64,000 nucleotides of DNA, from NCBI RefSeq assembly GCF_002893095.1, contig NZ_PKQQ01000003.1:310001-374000 (forward strand), read 5' to 3'. The position numbers and the translations under genes were made by a program. Under the pieces are notes generated by a model that worked only from the letters and a program-made list of their open reading frames with translations, was not told the DNA's origin and searched no databases. Origin of the DNA: Stenotrophomonas sp. VV52. GTDB taxonomy: Bacteria > Pseudomonadota > Gammaproteobacteria > Xanthomonadales > Xanthomonadaceae. Below, in pieces: positions 56,366-64,000 of this stretch (positions within the stretch are counted from its first letter, which is position 1; each line of letters begins with the position of its first letter).

Positions 56366-57208
56366 CTAGAACTCCAAGTTGTCGATCAACCGGGTGCTGC
56401 CGATCCGGGCGGCGATCAGGGCCACGCGGTTGCCGACCTCGCTGTCGGCCGGCTCGGACAGGTCCGGCTTGCGCACCACCGCGTAGTCGACCTGGAAGCC
56501 GGCCGCCTGCAGGGCGGCCGCGGCTTCGGCCTCGATCAGGCTGCGCGGCTTGCCGGTGATGAAGCCTTCGCGCATGCCCAGCAGCACCTGGTGGATGGTG
56601 GTCGAGACCGGGCGCTGTTCGGCATTGAGGTACTGGTTGCGCGAGCTCATCGCCAGGCCGTCGGTTTCACGGACGATGTCGCCGCCGACGATCTGGATCG
56701 GGAAGGCCAGGTCTTCGACCATCTGGCGGATCACTGCCAGCTGCTGGTAATCCTTCTTGCCAAACGCGGCCACGTCGGGCTGGACCTGGTTGAACAGGCG
56801 CGAGACCACCGTGCAGACGCCGTCGAAGTGGCCCGGCCGGTGCGCGCCTTCGAGCAGGCTGGAGATGCCCGGCACGTTCACGCTGGCGGCCAGTTCGACC
56901 CCGAACGGGTACATCGATTCGACCGTGGGCAGCCACAGCACGTCACAGCCGGCCTGCTCCAGCCCGGTGGTGTCGGCTTCGGGGGTGCGCGGGTAGCGGG
57001 TGAAGTCCTCGTTGGGCCCGAACTGGGTCGGGTTGACGAACACGCTGGAGACCACGCGGTCGGCGTACTGCCGGGCCAGGGTGACCAGCGAATAGTGGCC
57101 GGCGTGCAGGTTGCCCATGGTGGGGACCAGCGCAACGCGCAGGCCCTCGCGCTTCCAGCCATTGACGACGGTGCGCAGGCGGGACAGGTCGGTGACGGTG
57201 TCGATCAT
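56366..57208 (-). CDS. panC: Pantothenate synthetase
   Basis: This 280-residue ligase joins pantoate and beta-alanine. It has the nucleotide-binding [66 protein letters not shown] and the KMSKS-like MSSRNQYLN. Its start overlaps the panB stop (ATGA). Confidence 0.97.
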   Translation of the reverse strand: MIDTVTDLSRLRTVVNGWKREGLRVALVPTMGNLHAGHYSLVTLARQYADRVVSSVFVNPTQFGPNEDFTRYPRTPEADTTGLEQAGCDVLWLPTVESMYPFGVELAASVNVPGISSLLEGAHRPGHFDGVCTVVSRLFNQVQPDVAAFGKKDYQQLAVIRQMVEDLAFPIQIVGGDIVRETDGLAMSSRNQYLNAEQRPVSTTIHQVLLGMREGFITGKPRSLIEAEAAAALQAAGFQVDYAVVRKPDLSEPADSEVGNRVALIAARIGSTRLIDNLEF

Positions 57209-58020
57209 GAGGCGTAGGCGTGTTCTGCGTCGGGGAAGGAGCCGTCGCGCACGGCGTCGGCGTAGGCACGGACCGCGCCGGCCACCGACCCGCCTTCGGC
57301 AAGGAAATCCTTGACGAACTTGGGACGGCGATGGCCGCTGTCCAGGCCGAGGAAATCGTGCAGCACCAGCACCTGGCCATCGCAGCCGGGGCCGGCGCCG
57401 ATGCCGATGGTGGGCACGGCGATGTCGGCGGTGACCTGGGTGGCGATCGGGGTCGGCACGCACTCCAGCACCACCAGGGTGGCGCCCGCCTCTACCGCCG
57501 CCTTGGCGTCGTCACGCAGCTGCTGGGCGGCGTCGCCGCGGCCCTGCACCTTGTAGCCGCCCAGGCGCAGTACCGACTGCGGGGTCAAGCCCAGGTGCGA
57601 ACACACCGGGATCTCGCGCTCGACCAGGTACCGGATGATGTCCAGCTTGAACCCGGCGCCTTCGATCTTGACCATCTCCGCACCGGCCTGGAGCAGGCGC
57701 AGCGAGGCGTCCAGCGCGCGTTCCGGCGTGGCATCGGCGCCGAACGGCAGGTCGGCCACCAGCAGCGCCCGCTGCAGCACGCGGGCCACCGCGCGGGTGT
57801 GGTAGACCATGTCGTCGGTGGTCACCGGCAGGGTCGAATCGTGCCCCTGCACCACCATGCCCAGCGAGTCGCCGATCAGGATCAGGTCGACGCCATTGGC
57901 GTCGAACGCGCGGGCGAAGCCGGCGTCGTAGGCGGTCAGCATCACCAGCTTCTGGCCGTTGCGCTTGGCCTCGGCCAGGGCGGGGACGGTCCAGGGCTTG
58001 CTGTCTGCGTGGGTACTCAT
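57205..58020 (-). CDS. panB: 3-methyl-2-oxobutanoate hydroxymethyltransferase
   Basis: This 271-residue enzyme makes ketopantoate. It has [59 protein letters not shown] and the catalytic Glu in [15 protein letters not shown]. It is followed without a gap by panC and lies about 30 bp after folK on the same strand. Confidence 0.97.
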   Translation of the reverse strand: MSTHADSKPWTVPALAEAKRNGQKLVMLTAYDAGFARAFDANGVDLILIGDSLGMVVQGHDSTLPVTTDDMVYHTRAVARVLQRALLVADLPFGADATPERALDASLRLLQAGAEMVKIEGAGFKLDIIRYLVEREIPVCSHLGLTPQSVLRLGGYKVQGRGDAAQQLRDDAKAAVEAGATLVVLECVPTPIATQVTADIAVPTIGIGAGPGCDGQVLVLHDFLGLDSGHRRPKFVKDFLAEGGSVAGAVRAYADAVRDGSFPDAEHAYAS

Positions 58021-58051
58021 TAGCTGATAACCGGTGGCGATAAGCCCCGCA

Positions 58052-58540
58052 TTATCCTCCTATTGGCGCGATCCCGCAGGCCTCGATACGCATCGCAGCA
58101 TCCCGCACGCGGCCGTGACCGGGAATCACCGCCTCCGGGGCGATCTCGGCCAGCGGCAACAGCGCGAACCCGCGTTCGTGCAGGTAGGGGTGCGGCACCT
58201 TGAGCTGCGGCAGGTCGATCACCGCTTCGCCGTACAGCAGCAGGTCCAGGTCGAGGGTCCGCGGCCCCCAGTGCACGGCCGCATCGCGGACCCGTCCGAA
58301 GCCGCGTTCGATCCCCAGCAGCGCGTCCAGCAGCGCCGTCGCCTCCAGCCCGGTCTCGAGCACGGCGGCGGCGTTGACGAAGGCAGGCTGGTCTTCATTG
58401 CCCCAGGCCGGGGTGCTGTAGAGCTGCGAGCGCGCGCGCAGCGTGGTCAGCGGCAGCGCGGCCATCGCCTCGAACGCGCCGCGCAGGGTCTGCGCGGCAT
58501 CGCCGAGGTTGGCGCCCAGTCCAATACAGGCCAGGGTCAC
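58052..58540 (-). CDS. folK: 2-amino-4-hydroxy-6-hydroxymethyldihydropteridine pyrophosphokinase
   Basis: This 162-residue folate-pathway kinase has [56 protein letters not shown] with the Mg-binding Asp pair, and [21 protein letters not shown]. It uses a GTG start at 58540, 3 bp past the pcnB stop codon, so it is coupled to pcnB. Confidence 0.96.
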   Translation of the reverse strand: MTLACIGLGANLGDAAQTLRGAFEAMAALPLTTLRARSQLYSTPAWGNEDQPAFVNAAAVLETGLEATALLDALLGIERGFGRVRDAAVHWGPRTLDLDLLLYGEAVIDLPQLKVPHPYLHERGFALLPLAEIAPEAVIPGHGRVRDAAMRIEACGIAPIGG

Positions 58541-58543
58541 GGC

Positions 58544-59920
58544 TTACTCGCCTGCGGCCCCACCGGGACGACGGCGGCGGCGGCGGCGCTTGCGCGGTGC
58601 GCCGTTCTCGTCCAGTTCGGCTTCGGCATGCGCCGCGTCGAGGGTCGAGTCCAGTTCGGGGCCGGACTGCAGCTGCGCTTCGCGCCAGAACTCCACGTCG
58701 GCTGCGTGCTCGCTGGAGGCGACCTGGCGCAGGGCCAGGAAGTCGAACGCGGCACGGAAGCGCGGATGGGTCAGGGTGCGGATCACGCGCTTGCGCTGGC
58801 GCGAGCTGAAACGGCCCTGCAGCAGCCAGATTTCCTGCATCGGCAGCGAGAACCGGCGCGGCAGCGCGATGGTGGTCAGCTGGTGCAGGGTGACCCGATC
58901 AGCAGCGCGACGCTGCGCTTCTTCGAGCGCCACGCCCTGCTTCTGCAGGGTCGCCAGCGCGCGGCAGAACGCCGGCCACAGCAGCAGCGCGAACAGGAAC
59001 GAGGGCGACACCGGCTCGTCGTTGGCCACGCGCAGGTCGGTGTTGCGCAGGCCTTCGATCACCATGCGGCGCAGCGCGCCACTGCGGTTGCTGCGCAGCG
59101 CGGCGGCGCTTTCGGGGAACATCACGTCGAGCAGGCCGTACCGTTCCAGGCCTTCGAAGCTGGCCACGCCATGCCCGGACAGGAACAGCTTGAGCACTTC
59201 CTCGAACAGGCGCGCCGGCGCGGCTTCGCCGAGCAGGCTGGCCAGGCGCGGCAGCGGTTCGGCGGTGGCGTCTTCGATCTGGAAACCAAGCTTGGCCGCC
59301 AGGCGCACCGCGCGCAGCATGCGCACCGGGTCTTCGCGGTAGCGCTGTTCGGGGTCGCCGATCAGCTTCATCAGGCGCGCCTGCACGTCTTCGAAGCCGC
59401 CGGTGTAGTCGCGCACCGAGAAATCTTCGATGGCGTAGTACAGCGCGTTGCAGGTGAAGTCGCGGCGCACGGCATCGTCTTCGATGCTGCCGTACACGTT
59501 GTCGCGCACCAGCATGCCGTTTTCCATCTCGCGGTCGCCGCTGCCGTCATCGCTGTTGGCGCGGAAGGTGGCCACTTCGATGATTTCGCGGCCGAACACC
59601 ACGTGCGCCAGGCGGAAGCGGCGCCCGATCAGGCGGCAGTTGCGGAACAGCGCCTTGACCTGCTCCGGCGTGGCGTCGGTGGCCACGTCGAAATCCTTGG
59701 GGTTGCCGCCGACCAGCAGGTCGCGCACGGCGCCGCCCACCAGGTAGGCGCCGAAGCCCGAGTCGCGCAGCCGGTAGAGCACGCGCAGGGCGTTCGGGCT
59801 GATGTCCTTGCGGGAGATGTTGTGCTGGTCGCGGGGGATCACGCGCAGACTGAACGGTGATGTAGCGGAGGAATTGATGTTGGCGCTTCCGGTTGAAGTT
59901 TCGGGATTGCCCAATGGCAT
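58544..59920 (-). CDS. pcnB: Poly(A) polymerase I
   Basis: This 458-residue nucleotidyltransferase tails RNAs with poly(A). It has YLVGGAVRDLLVGGNPKDFDVATDATPEQV (catalytic GG and DxD, about residues 58-85), GRRFRLAHVVFGREIIEVATFR, RRDFTCNALYY and a basic C-terminus ending RKRRRRRRRPGG, typical of PcnB rather than CCA-adding enzymes. ATG 59920 is preferred over an extension of 13 residues. It is first gene of pcnB-folK-panBC. Confidence 0.93.
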   Translation of the reverse strand: MPLGNPETSTGSANINSSATSPFSLRVIPRDQHNISRKDISPNALRVLYRLRDSGFGAYLVGGAVRDLLVGGNPKDFDVATDATPEQVKALFRNCRLIGRRFRLAHVVFGREIIEVATFRANSDDGSGDREMENGMLVRDNVYGSIEDDAVRRDFTCNALYYAIEDFSVRDYTGGFEDVQARLMKLIGDPEQRYREDPVRMLRAVRLAAKLGFQIEDATAEPLPRLASLLGEAAPARLFEEVLKLFLSGHGVASFEGLERYGLLDVMFPESAAALRSNRSGALRRMVIEGLRNTDLRVANDEPVSPSFLFALLLWPAFCRALATLQKQGVALEEAQRRAADRVTLHQLTTIALPRRFSLPMQEIWLLQGRFSSRQRKRVIRTLTHPRFRAAFDFLALRQVASSEHAADVEFWREAQLQSGPELDSTLDAAHAEAELDENGAPRKRRRRRRRPGGAAGE

Positions 59921-59964
59921 CGTGGTCCATATACTAGCGCGCTGCGCAGTTCGCGACAAAGCAT

Positions 59965-60039
59965 GCTCCCTTCGTCTAGAGGTTAGGACGTGGCCCTCTC
60001 AAGGCTAAAACAGGGGTTCGAGTCCCCTAGGGAGCACCA
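59965..60039 (+). tRNA. tRNA-Glu (anticodon CTC), CCA encoded
   Basis: The acceptor stem GCTCCCT pairs with AGGGAGC. The D arm GTCTAGAGGTTAGGAC, an anticodon arm TGGCC-CTCTCAA-GGCTA with anticodon CTC, and the T arm AGGGGTTCGAGTCCCCT are all present, and the gene ends ACCA. The anticodon stem has one G-U pair. CTC reads GAG, a common Glu codon in this GC-rich sequence. Confidence 0.93.
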
Positions 60040-60058
60040 TCTGCCGCGCTGACCTACG

Positions 60059-60085
60059 AAAAACCCCGCCTCGGCGGGGTTTTTG
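60059..60085. terminator. Bidirectional terminator after tRNA-Glu and the sugar porter gene
   Basis: AAAAACCCCGCC pairs with GGCGGGGTTTTT across a short loop, with T tracts on both strands. It lies between the convergent tRNA and MFS genes. Confidence 0.92.
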
Positions 60086-60106
60086 CGTTGCGGGCGGCCG
60101 GGTCCC

Positions 60107-61528
60107 CTACCCGACCATCTGCTCGAGTTCCTTGCCCTTGGTCTCACGCACGTAGCGCAGCACAAAGAAGATCGAGGCCACCGCCGCCACGGTGTAGATG
60201 CCGTAGGCACCGGCCAGGCCGATGCTGGCCAGCAGGACCGGGAAGGTCACGGTAATGGCGAAATTGGCGCTCCACTGCGCGGCGCCGGCCACGGCCAGGC
60301 CCGAGCCGCGGATCTGGTTGGGGAACATCTCGCCCAGCATCACCCACATCACCGGGCCCCAGGACATGTTGAAGAACACCACGTAGACGTTGGCGGCGAC
60401 CAGCGCCAGGCGGCCCATGCCATCGGACAGCTGCAGGCGGCCATCAGCGAGGTGGCCGCTGGAGAACGCCACCACCATCAGCGCCAGCGAGACGGCCATG
60501 CCGACCGAGCCGACCCAGAGCAGCGGCTTGCGGCCGATGCGGTCGATCAGCACCACGGTCAGCAGGCAGGCGCCGATGCTGAGCGCGCCGGACAGGACGT
60601 TGATCAGCAGCGCGTCGTTTTCGGAGAAGCCGACCGCCTGCCACAGCACCGCGCCGTAATAGAACACGACATTGATGCCGACCAGCTGCTGGAACACGGC
60701 CAGGCCGATGCCGATCCAGACGATGGTGCGCAGCTTGCCGGTGGTCTTGTCGACCAGGTCGGACAGGCGCGGGCGATGCTGGTCCTGGGCGAGCGAGCCT
60801 TCGATCTCGGCGATCTTGGCCTGGGCCTCGTCGGCACCGTACAGTCGGGTCATGACCGCGAGCGCTTCGGCGCGACGCTTCTTGACCATCAGGTAGCGCG
60901 GACTTTCCGGGATCGCCAGCAGCAGGACGAGGAACAGTGCGGAGGGAATGGCCTGCATCCAGAACATCCAGCGCCAGGCTTCCTGGCCCAGCCACAGCAC
61001 TTCGGTGGAGGCGCCGGCGGCGCGGGCGAGCAGGAAGTTGCTGAGGAACGCGCAGAACAGGCCGCTGATGATGGCGATCTGCTGCACGGTGGCAAGCCGG
61101 CCGCGATAACGCGCGGAGGCGACTTCGGCGATGTAGGCGGGGGACATGACGCTGGCGGCGCCGACGGCGATGCCGCCGACGACGCGGGCGATCACGAAGG
61201 CCAGCGAGGTGTGGGCGGACCCGGCACCGAGCGCGGACAGCAGGAACATCACGGCGGCGATGATCAGCACGCCGCGCCGGCCGATCCGGTCGCCGAGGCG
61301 GCCGGCGAAGAAGGCACCCACGGCGCAGCCGAGCAGCATGGAGGCGACCTCGAAGCCGATGCCGGCCTCGCTGGACTGGAAGGTCTGCTTGAGGCCGTCG
61401 ACGGTGCCGTTGATGACGCCGCTGTCGAAGCCGAACAGGAAGCCGCCGATCGTGGCGACGCAGCTGATCAGGACGATGAAGGCGGTGTTTTCGCCGCGGA
61501 CGGCGGTGGCGCTGAGTGTTGTGGACAT
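60107..61528 (-). CDS. MFS sugar porter (XylE/GalP-like)
   Basis: This 473-residue symporter of the sugar porter family has 12 membrane helices. Motifs are GGFLFGFDSGVINGT in TM1, GRLGDRIGRRGVL after TM2, the PESPRYLM sequence after TM6, QQLVGINVVFYYG in TM7, DRIGRKPLLW after TM8 and the C-terminal ETKGKELEQM. The sugar (glucose, xylose, galactose or similar) cannot be told. It is monocistronic. Confidence 0.92.
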   Translation of the reverse strand: MSTTLSATAVRGENTAFIVLISCVATIGGFLFGFDSGVINGTVDGLKQTFQSSEAGIGFEVASMLLGCAVGAFFAGRLGDRIGRRGVLIIAAVMFLLSALGAGSAHTSLAFVIARVVGGIAVGAASVMSPAYIAEVASARYRGRLATVQQIAIISGLFCAFLSNFLLARAAGASTEVLWLGQEAWRWMFWMQAIPSALFLVLLLAIPESPRYLMVKKRRAEALAVMTRLYGADEAQAKIAEIEGSLAQDQHRPRLSDLVDKTTGKLRTIVWIGIGLAVFQQLVGINVVFYYGAVLWQAVGFSENDALLINVLSGALSIGACLLTVVLIDRIGRKPLLWVGSVGMAVSLALMVVAFSSGHLADGRLQLSDGMGRLALVAANVYVVFFNMSWGPVMWVMLGEMFPNQIRGSGLAVAGAAQWSANFAITVTFPVLLASIGLAGAYGIYTVAAVASIFFVLRYVRETKGKELEQMVG

Positions 61529-61710
61529 GAAGGACCCTGGCAGGAAGGGAACAGCGACGAGTCAACGCAACAGGCGGTCCCGGCTCCCCAGCCTGTCTAC
61601 CGCTAGCCAACGCATTCAACCCCAGCGGCGGCCCCCAGCGCATCGTGCACTGCGTCAAAGCCGCAACTGTTCTAGAATTGTCCGGCTCAACGTCGGATCC
61701 AGATCCAGCC

Positions 61711-62034
61711 ATGCCCTTTGTCGTCACCGAAAACTGCATCAAGTGCAAACACACCGATTGCGTGGAAGTGTGCCCCGTGGACTGCTTCCACGAAGGCCCG
61801 AACTTCCTGGTGATCGACCCGGACGAGTGCATCGACTGCACCCTGTGCGAGCCGGAATGCCCGGTCAACGCGATCTTCCCGGAAGACGACGTGCCCGCCG
61901 GGCAGGAAGGCTTCGTAGCGCTCAACGCCGAGCTGGCCAAGGCCTGGCCGGTGCTGACCGTACGCAAGGACCCGCCGGAGGACGCCGCCGAATGGGATGG
62001 CAAGCCGGACAAGCTCCAATATCTGGAGCGGTGA
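61711..62034 (+). CDS. fdxA: Seven-iron ferredoxin FdxA
   Basis: This 107-residue ferredoxin begins [21 protein letters not shown], giving the [3Fe-4S]-type ligand pattern, and has [16 protein letters not shown] for the [4Fe-4S] cluster. The C-terminal extension ([21 protein letters not shown]) matches the Azotobacter FdI type. Start ATG 61711 fits the family N-terminus. A strong terminator follows 6 bp past the stop codon. Confidence 0.96.
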   Translation: MPFVVTENCIKCKHTDCVEVCPVDCFHEGPNFLVIDPDECIDCTLCEPECPVNAIFPEDDVPAGQEGFVALNAELAKAWPVLTVRKDPPEDAAEWDGKPDKLQYLER

Positions 62035-62040
62035 AGCTGA

Positions 62041-62066
62041 AAAGGCGCCTAATGGCGCCTTTTTTG
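62041..62066 (+). terminator. Rho-independent terminator after fdxA
   Basis: AAAGGCGCC pairs with GGCGCCTTT across TAAT and is followed by TTTTTG. Confidence 0.92.
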
Positions 62067-62084
62067 TGCTCGGTCGCGATTGAT

Positions 62085-62300
62085 GACCTGGCGCCGGGCG
62101 TTGCCCGGCTTCGTGCATTTGGGCCAACAGCCGGTGGCTGCCGGGTTCCCTGGTTGGGGCCGGCGGGGGTGGGGGTACGGGACACGCCTTAAATCTCCCG
62201 TTAGGCTCGGGCGGCACATCCATGTGCCTTCACGGTCCCGTACCCCCACCCCCGCCGACCCATCGACAGGATGCAGGTAGCCATAGGAAACGCCGATATC
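62085..62300 (-). repeat. Composite palindromic element, copy E (with flanks and SMAG-like hairpin)
   Basis: The core has perfect 23-bp arms, 62161-62183 and 62235-62257 (CGGCGGGGGTGGGGGTACGG then GAC and its complement), with inner hairpin GGCACATCCATGTGCC (62212-62227). The flanks on the minus strand show the same order as copies D and F: CTGTCGATGGGTCGGCG before the arm, CCAGGGAACC and CGGCTGTTGGCC after it, then CCGGGCAACGCCCGG. Confidence 0.82.
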
Positions 62301-62464
62301 GGCCTGCGGCCGACGCATTGATTCGTTCATTTGTCATGCGTTATCGGGCGTTGTTTCGTTCACGGCGGTTGTTTGGGAACCAACCCTACCCGTGTTGACA
62401 CGCCATGCGTGTCCCCCGTAGACCAGCAGCCCCCACTTCCGTGTCGACCATCGGTCGACACACC
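62301..62464. other. Repeat-rich gap, no gene seen
   Basis: This stretch holds a decayed SMAG unit (62394-62416, TTGACACGCCATGCGTGTCC, GTAG head lost). Around 62.32-62.39 kb it is less GC-rich. No open frame with a ribosome binding site is seen. Confidence 0.5.
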
Positions 62465-62690
62465 GGCTTTTCCCGTGGCCTGCGACCCACCGTCGGAGGG
62501 TCGGCGGGGGTGGGTTTGAGGGGGCACGAGCCGCATCGATGCGGCGATGAGCCTACATGGATGTATTTACGGCGTCCCCCACAAACCCGCACCCGACGGC
62601 CCTGACCAGGGAAACCCCGCACCCAACGGCTGTTCGCCGAAACGCATGAAGCCGGGCAAAGCCCGGCTCCAGGTGATTGCATGCAATCAG
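62465..62690 (+). repeat. Composite palindromic element, copy F (with flanks and SMAG-like hairpin)
   Basis: The core is 62498-62602: arms GGTCGGCGGGGGTGGGTTTG and CAAACCCGCACCCGACGGCC, inner hairpin CCGCATCGATGCGG (62531-62544), then TACATGGATGTATTTACGGC. The left flank has CCCGTGGCCTGCGACCCACC; the right flank has CCAGGGAAACC (62606) and ACGGCTGTTCGCC, followed by the hairpin GCCGGGCAAAGCCCGGC (62651-62667). Confidence 0.8.
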
Positions 62691-62727
62691 AGAAACGCGC
62701 CAGGCAATGAACCCGGCGCGGCAAGCA

Positions 62728-63237
62728 TTACTGCGCCAGCTTGGCCTTCAGCTCGCCCAGCAGCTTGGTCGGGGCGGCGCCGGTGGCCGGCAGGCCGCGC
62801 GGGTCGACGGCCGAGATGTAGGCGCCGGCTTCGACGGCGACCACGCGGACCAGGAAGTCGCTGCCCTCGAAGTTCACGTCGTAGGAACCGAGCAGCTGGG
62901 CCTTGCTGGCGATCTTCACGCCTTCAACGGACTCCAGCGCGGTGCCGACCTTGCCGAACACCTCTTCCTTGGTGCCCGGAATGGTGAAACCGGCGGTGTT
63001 GGCGGCTGCCTGGGTCGGGGCCGGCTTGGCCGCCTGCGAGGCCAGCACCGGCACCTGCGCGGCCGGGTTGTTGCCCGGCGCGTTCAGGTCCGGCGGGACT
63101 TCCAGCGGACGCACTTCCGGGGCCATGGCGTAGTCGCCGCGGGCGCCGCGCTTGAAGCAGCCGGTGGTGCCGACCAGGGTAGCGGTGGCCACGATCGCGA
63201 ACGACAGCACGCGGAGGACGGAAACGGATTGACGCAT
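62728..63237 (-). CDS. BamC/NlpB-like lipoprotein downstream of dapA
   Basis: This 169-residue protein has a signal and lipobox (VGTTGCFKRG, Cys about residue 27), then an extended segment with RPLEVPPDLNAPG. The latter resembles the unstructured N-terminus of BamC (LxxPPDL), which binds BamD. The C-terminal domain (GFTIPGTKEEVFGKVGTALE, GSYDVNFEGSDFLVRVVAVE) is single, whereas E. coli BamC has two. The dapA-bamC order is conserved in many gammaproteobacteria. It would belong to the outer membrane protein assembly machinery. Confidence 0.78.
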   Translation of the reverse strand: MRQSVSVLRVLSFAIVATATLVGTTGCFKRGARGDYAMAPEVRPLEVPPDLNAPGNNPAAQVPVLASQAAKPAPTQAAANTAGFTIPGTKEEVFGKVGTALESVEGVKIASKAQLLGSYDVNFEGSDFLVRVVAVEAGAYISAVDPRGLPATGAAPTKLLGELKAKLAQ

Positions 63238-63265
63238 GTGGATCTCCTGGGTCAGGCCACTGTAT

Positions 63266-64000
63266 TCAGTGGCTGGAAAGGGCTTCGAGCGCACCGATGT
63301 CGGTGGCCAGGTGTTCGGCGGCAGCGTGGTGGGCGGCCGAGAGCGGCAGCAGCGGCAGGCGCAGGCCTTGGCCGATGCCGATGCGGCGCAGCAGGTCCTT
63401 CACCGGAATCGGGTTGGGCTCCACCCCGCAGAATTCATGGAACGGCTCCAGGCGTGCATCCCACGCCTCGGTGGCCTCGCGCTCCCCGGCCGCAGCCAGG
63501 TCGCACATCCGGCGGTAGGCGCCCGGCAGCGCATTCGAGCCGACCGAGATCAGCCCGTCCACGCCCGACAGGATCGAGCGCGCCGCCGTGCCGTCGTCGC
63601 CACTGAGGATCGCGAAGTCCGGCGAACGCAGCGCCAGCAGGGCCTGGACCCGGCCGATGTCGCCCACCGCTTCCTTGATCCCCACGATGTTCGGGTGCGC
63701 CGCCAGCTCGGCCACCGTCTCCGGCAGCATGTCGCAGCCGGTACGGCCCGGCACGTTGTACAGGACCACCGGCAGGCCACCCTGGTCGGCCACCGCACGG
63801 TAATGCGCGACCAGGCCGGCCTGGGTCGGGCGCACGTACGGCGGCGTCACCACCAGCGCATGGGTGGCGCCGCTGGCCGCCGCACGGCGGGTCTGCGCGA
63901 TCGTTTTGGCCGTTCCCGACAGACCGGTACCGGCCAGCACCGGAATGCGCCCGGCGACCGTTTTGACCGCGCTGCGCAGCAGCTGGTCGTACTCGTCGTC
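63266..64000 (-). CDS. dapA: 4-hydroxy-tetrahydrodipicolinate synthase, 5' part outside window
   Basis: About 244 residues are visible; the N-terminus lies beyond the right edge, since the frame is open to 64000 ([20 protein letters not shown]). The enzyme condenses pyruvate and aspartate semialdehyde in lysine and peptidoglycan synthesis. Visible parts are [29 protein letters not shown] with the catalytic Tyr region, [13 protein letters not shown], the Schiff-base Lys in [10 protein letters not shown], and LSGDDGTA. It precedes the BamC-like gene by 28 bp. Confidence 0.95.
   Translation of the reverse strand, partial: DDEYDQLLRSAVKTVAGRIPVLAGTGLSGTAKTIAQTRRAAASGATHALVVTPPYVRPTQAGLVAHYRAVADQGGLPVVLYNVPGRTGCDMLPETVAELAAHPNIVGIKEAVGDIGRVQALLALRSPDFAILSGDDGTAARSILSGVDGLISVGSNALPGAYRRMCDLAAAGEREATEAWDARLEPFHEFCGVEPNPIPVKDLLRRIGIGQGLRLPLLPLSAAHHAAAEHLATDIGALEALSSH

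Noticed and set aside
59983..60210. Short minus-strand frame starting upstream of the sugar porter's C-terminus and running into the tRNA
   Set aside because: It overlaps tRNA-Glu and the terminator; it is a typical spurious frame over a tRNA gene.

Overview
The window looks like a chromosomal segment of a Stenotrophomonas-type gammaproteobacterium (Xanthomonadales/Lysobacterales). The support is high GC with strong G/C third-position bias, an efflux locus with the gene order of smeU1-V-W-U2-X plus its LysR regulator, a gene order (pcnB-folK-panB-panC-panD-pgi, zwf-glk-pgl-edd-eda) I associate with xanthomonads, and many short GTAG-headed hairpin repeats of the SMAG (Stenotrophomonas GTAG) type between genes. 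Almost everything is ordinary core genome. No prophage, integrase, insertion-sequence transposase or CRISPR array was seen.

Layout. 1-2.5 kb: 3' part of a large protein with a deaminase-like C-terminus, a secreted endonuclease/phosphatase-fold protein and a small membrane protein. 2.6-11.6 kb: an RND efflux operon on the minus strand (75-aa leader gene, SDR, adaptor, pump, SDR, outer-membrane channel) with a divergent LysR regulator. 11.7-16.5 kb: OmpA-type lipoprotein, photolyase, a catalase-fold protein and an amidohydrolase gene broken by one in-frame amber codon. 16.6-22.3 kb: a four-gene minus-strand set for organic phosphate (TonB receptor, beta-propeller phytase, purple-acid-phosphatase-like enzyme, exported pyrophosphatase). 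22.4-34 kb: upp, metallo-beta-lactamase-fold enzyme, ferredoxin plus gamma-glutamyltransferase, coaD, rsmD, htpG, ftsY, mutY, yggX. 34-41.5 kb: lolD and lolC/E, then the complete succinate dehydrogenase operon with maturation factors SdhE and SDHAF4, and ygfZ. 41.6-49.1 kb: a sugar ABC ATPase facing the Entner-Doudoroff operon zwf-glk-pgl-edd-eda. 49.1-53.8 kb: GacA-like regulator, PAP2 phosphatase, ispG and a RegB/RegA-like redox two-component pair. 54-60 kb: pgi, panD, a low-GC inserted gene, panC, panB, folK, pcnB and tRNA-Glu(CTC). 60-64 kb: sugar porter, ferredoxin fdxA, a BamC-like lipoprotein and dapA, which runs off the end.

The least ordinary content is repetitive DNA. SMAG hairpins lie in most longer gaps, supply stop codons for three genes, and sit in frame inside htpG (one) and ftsY (two). 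In addition there are six copies of a roughly 100-bp double-hairpin palindrome. They share one syntax: outer arms of 20 bp or more, an inner hairpin that usually carries CATCCATG at its tip, and an ACGCC...GGCT segment. Arm sequences differ between copies while pairing is kept. Three of the copies extend into a composite element of about 200 bp with conserved flanks and a terminal SMAG hairpin. I know of no description of this family; whether it is new needs a search I could not run.
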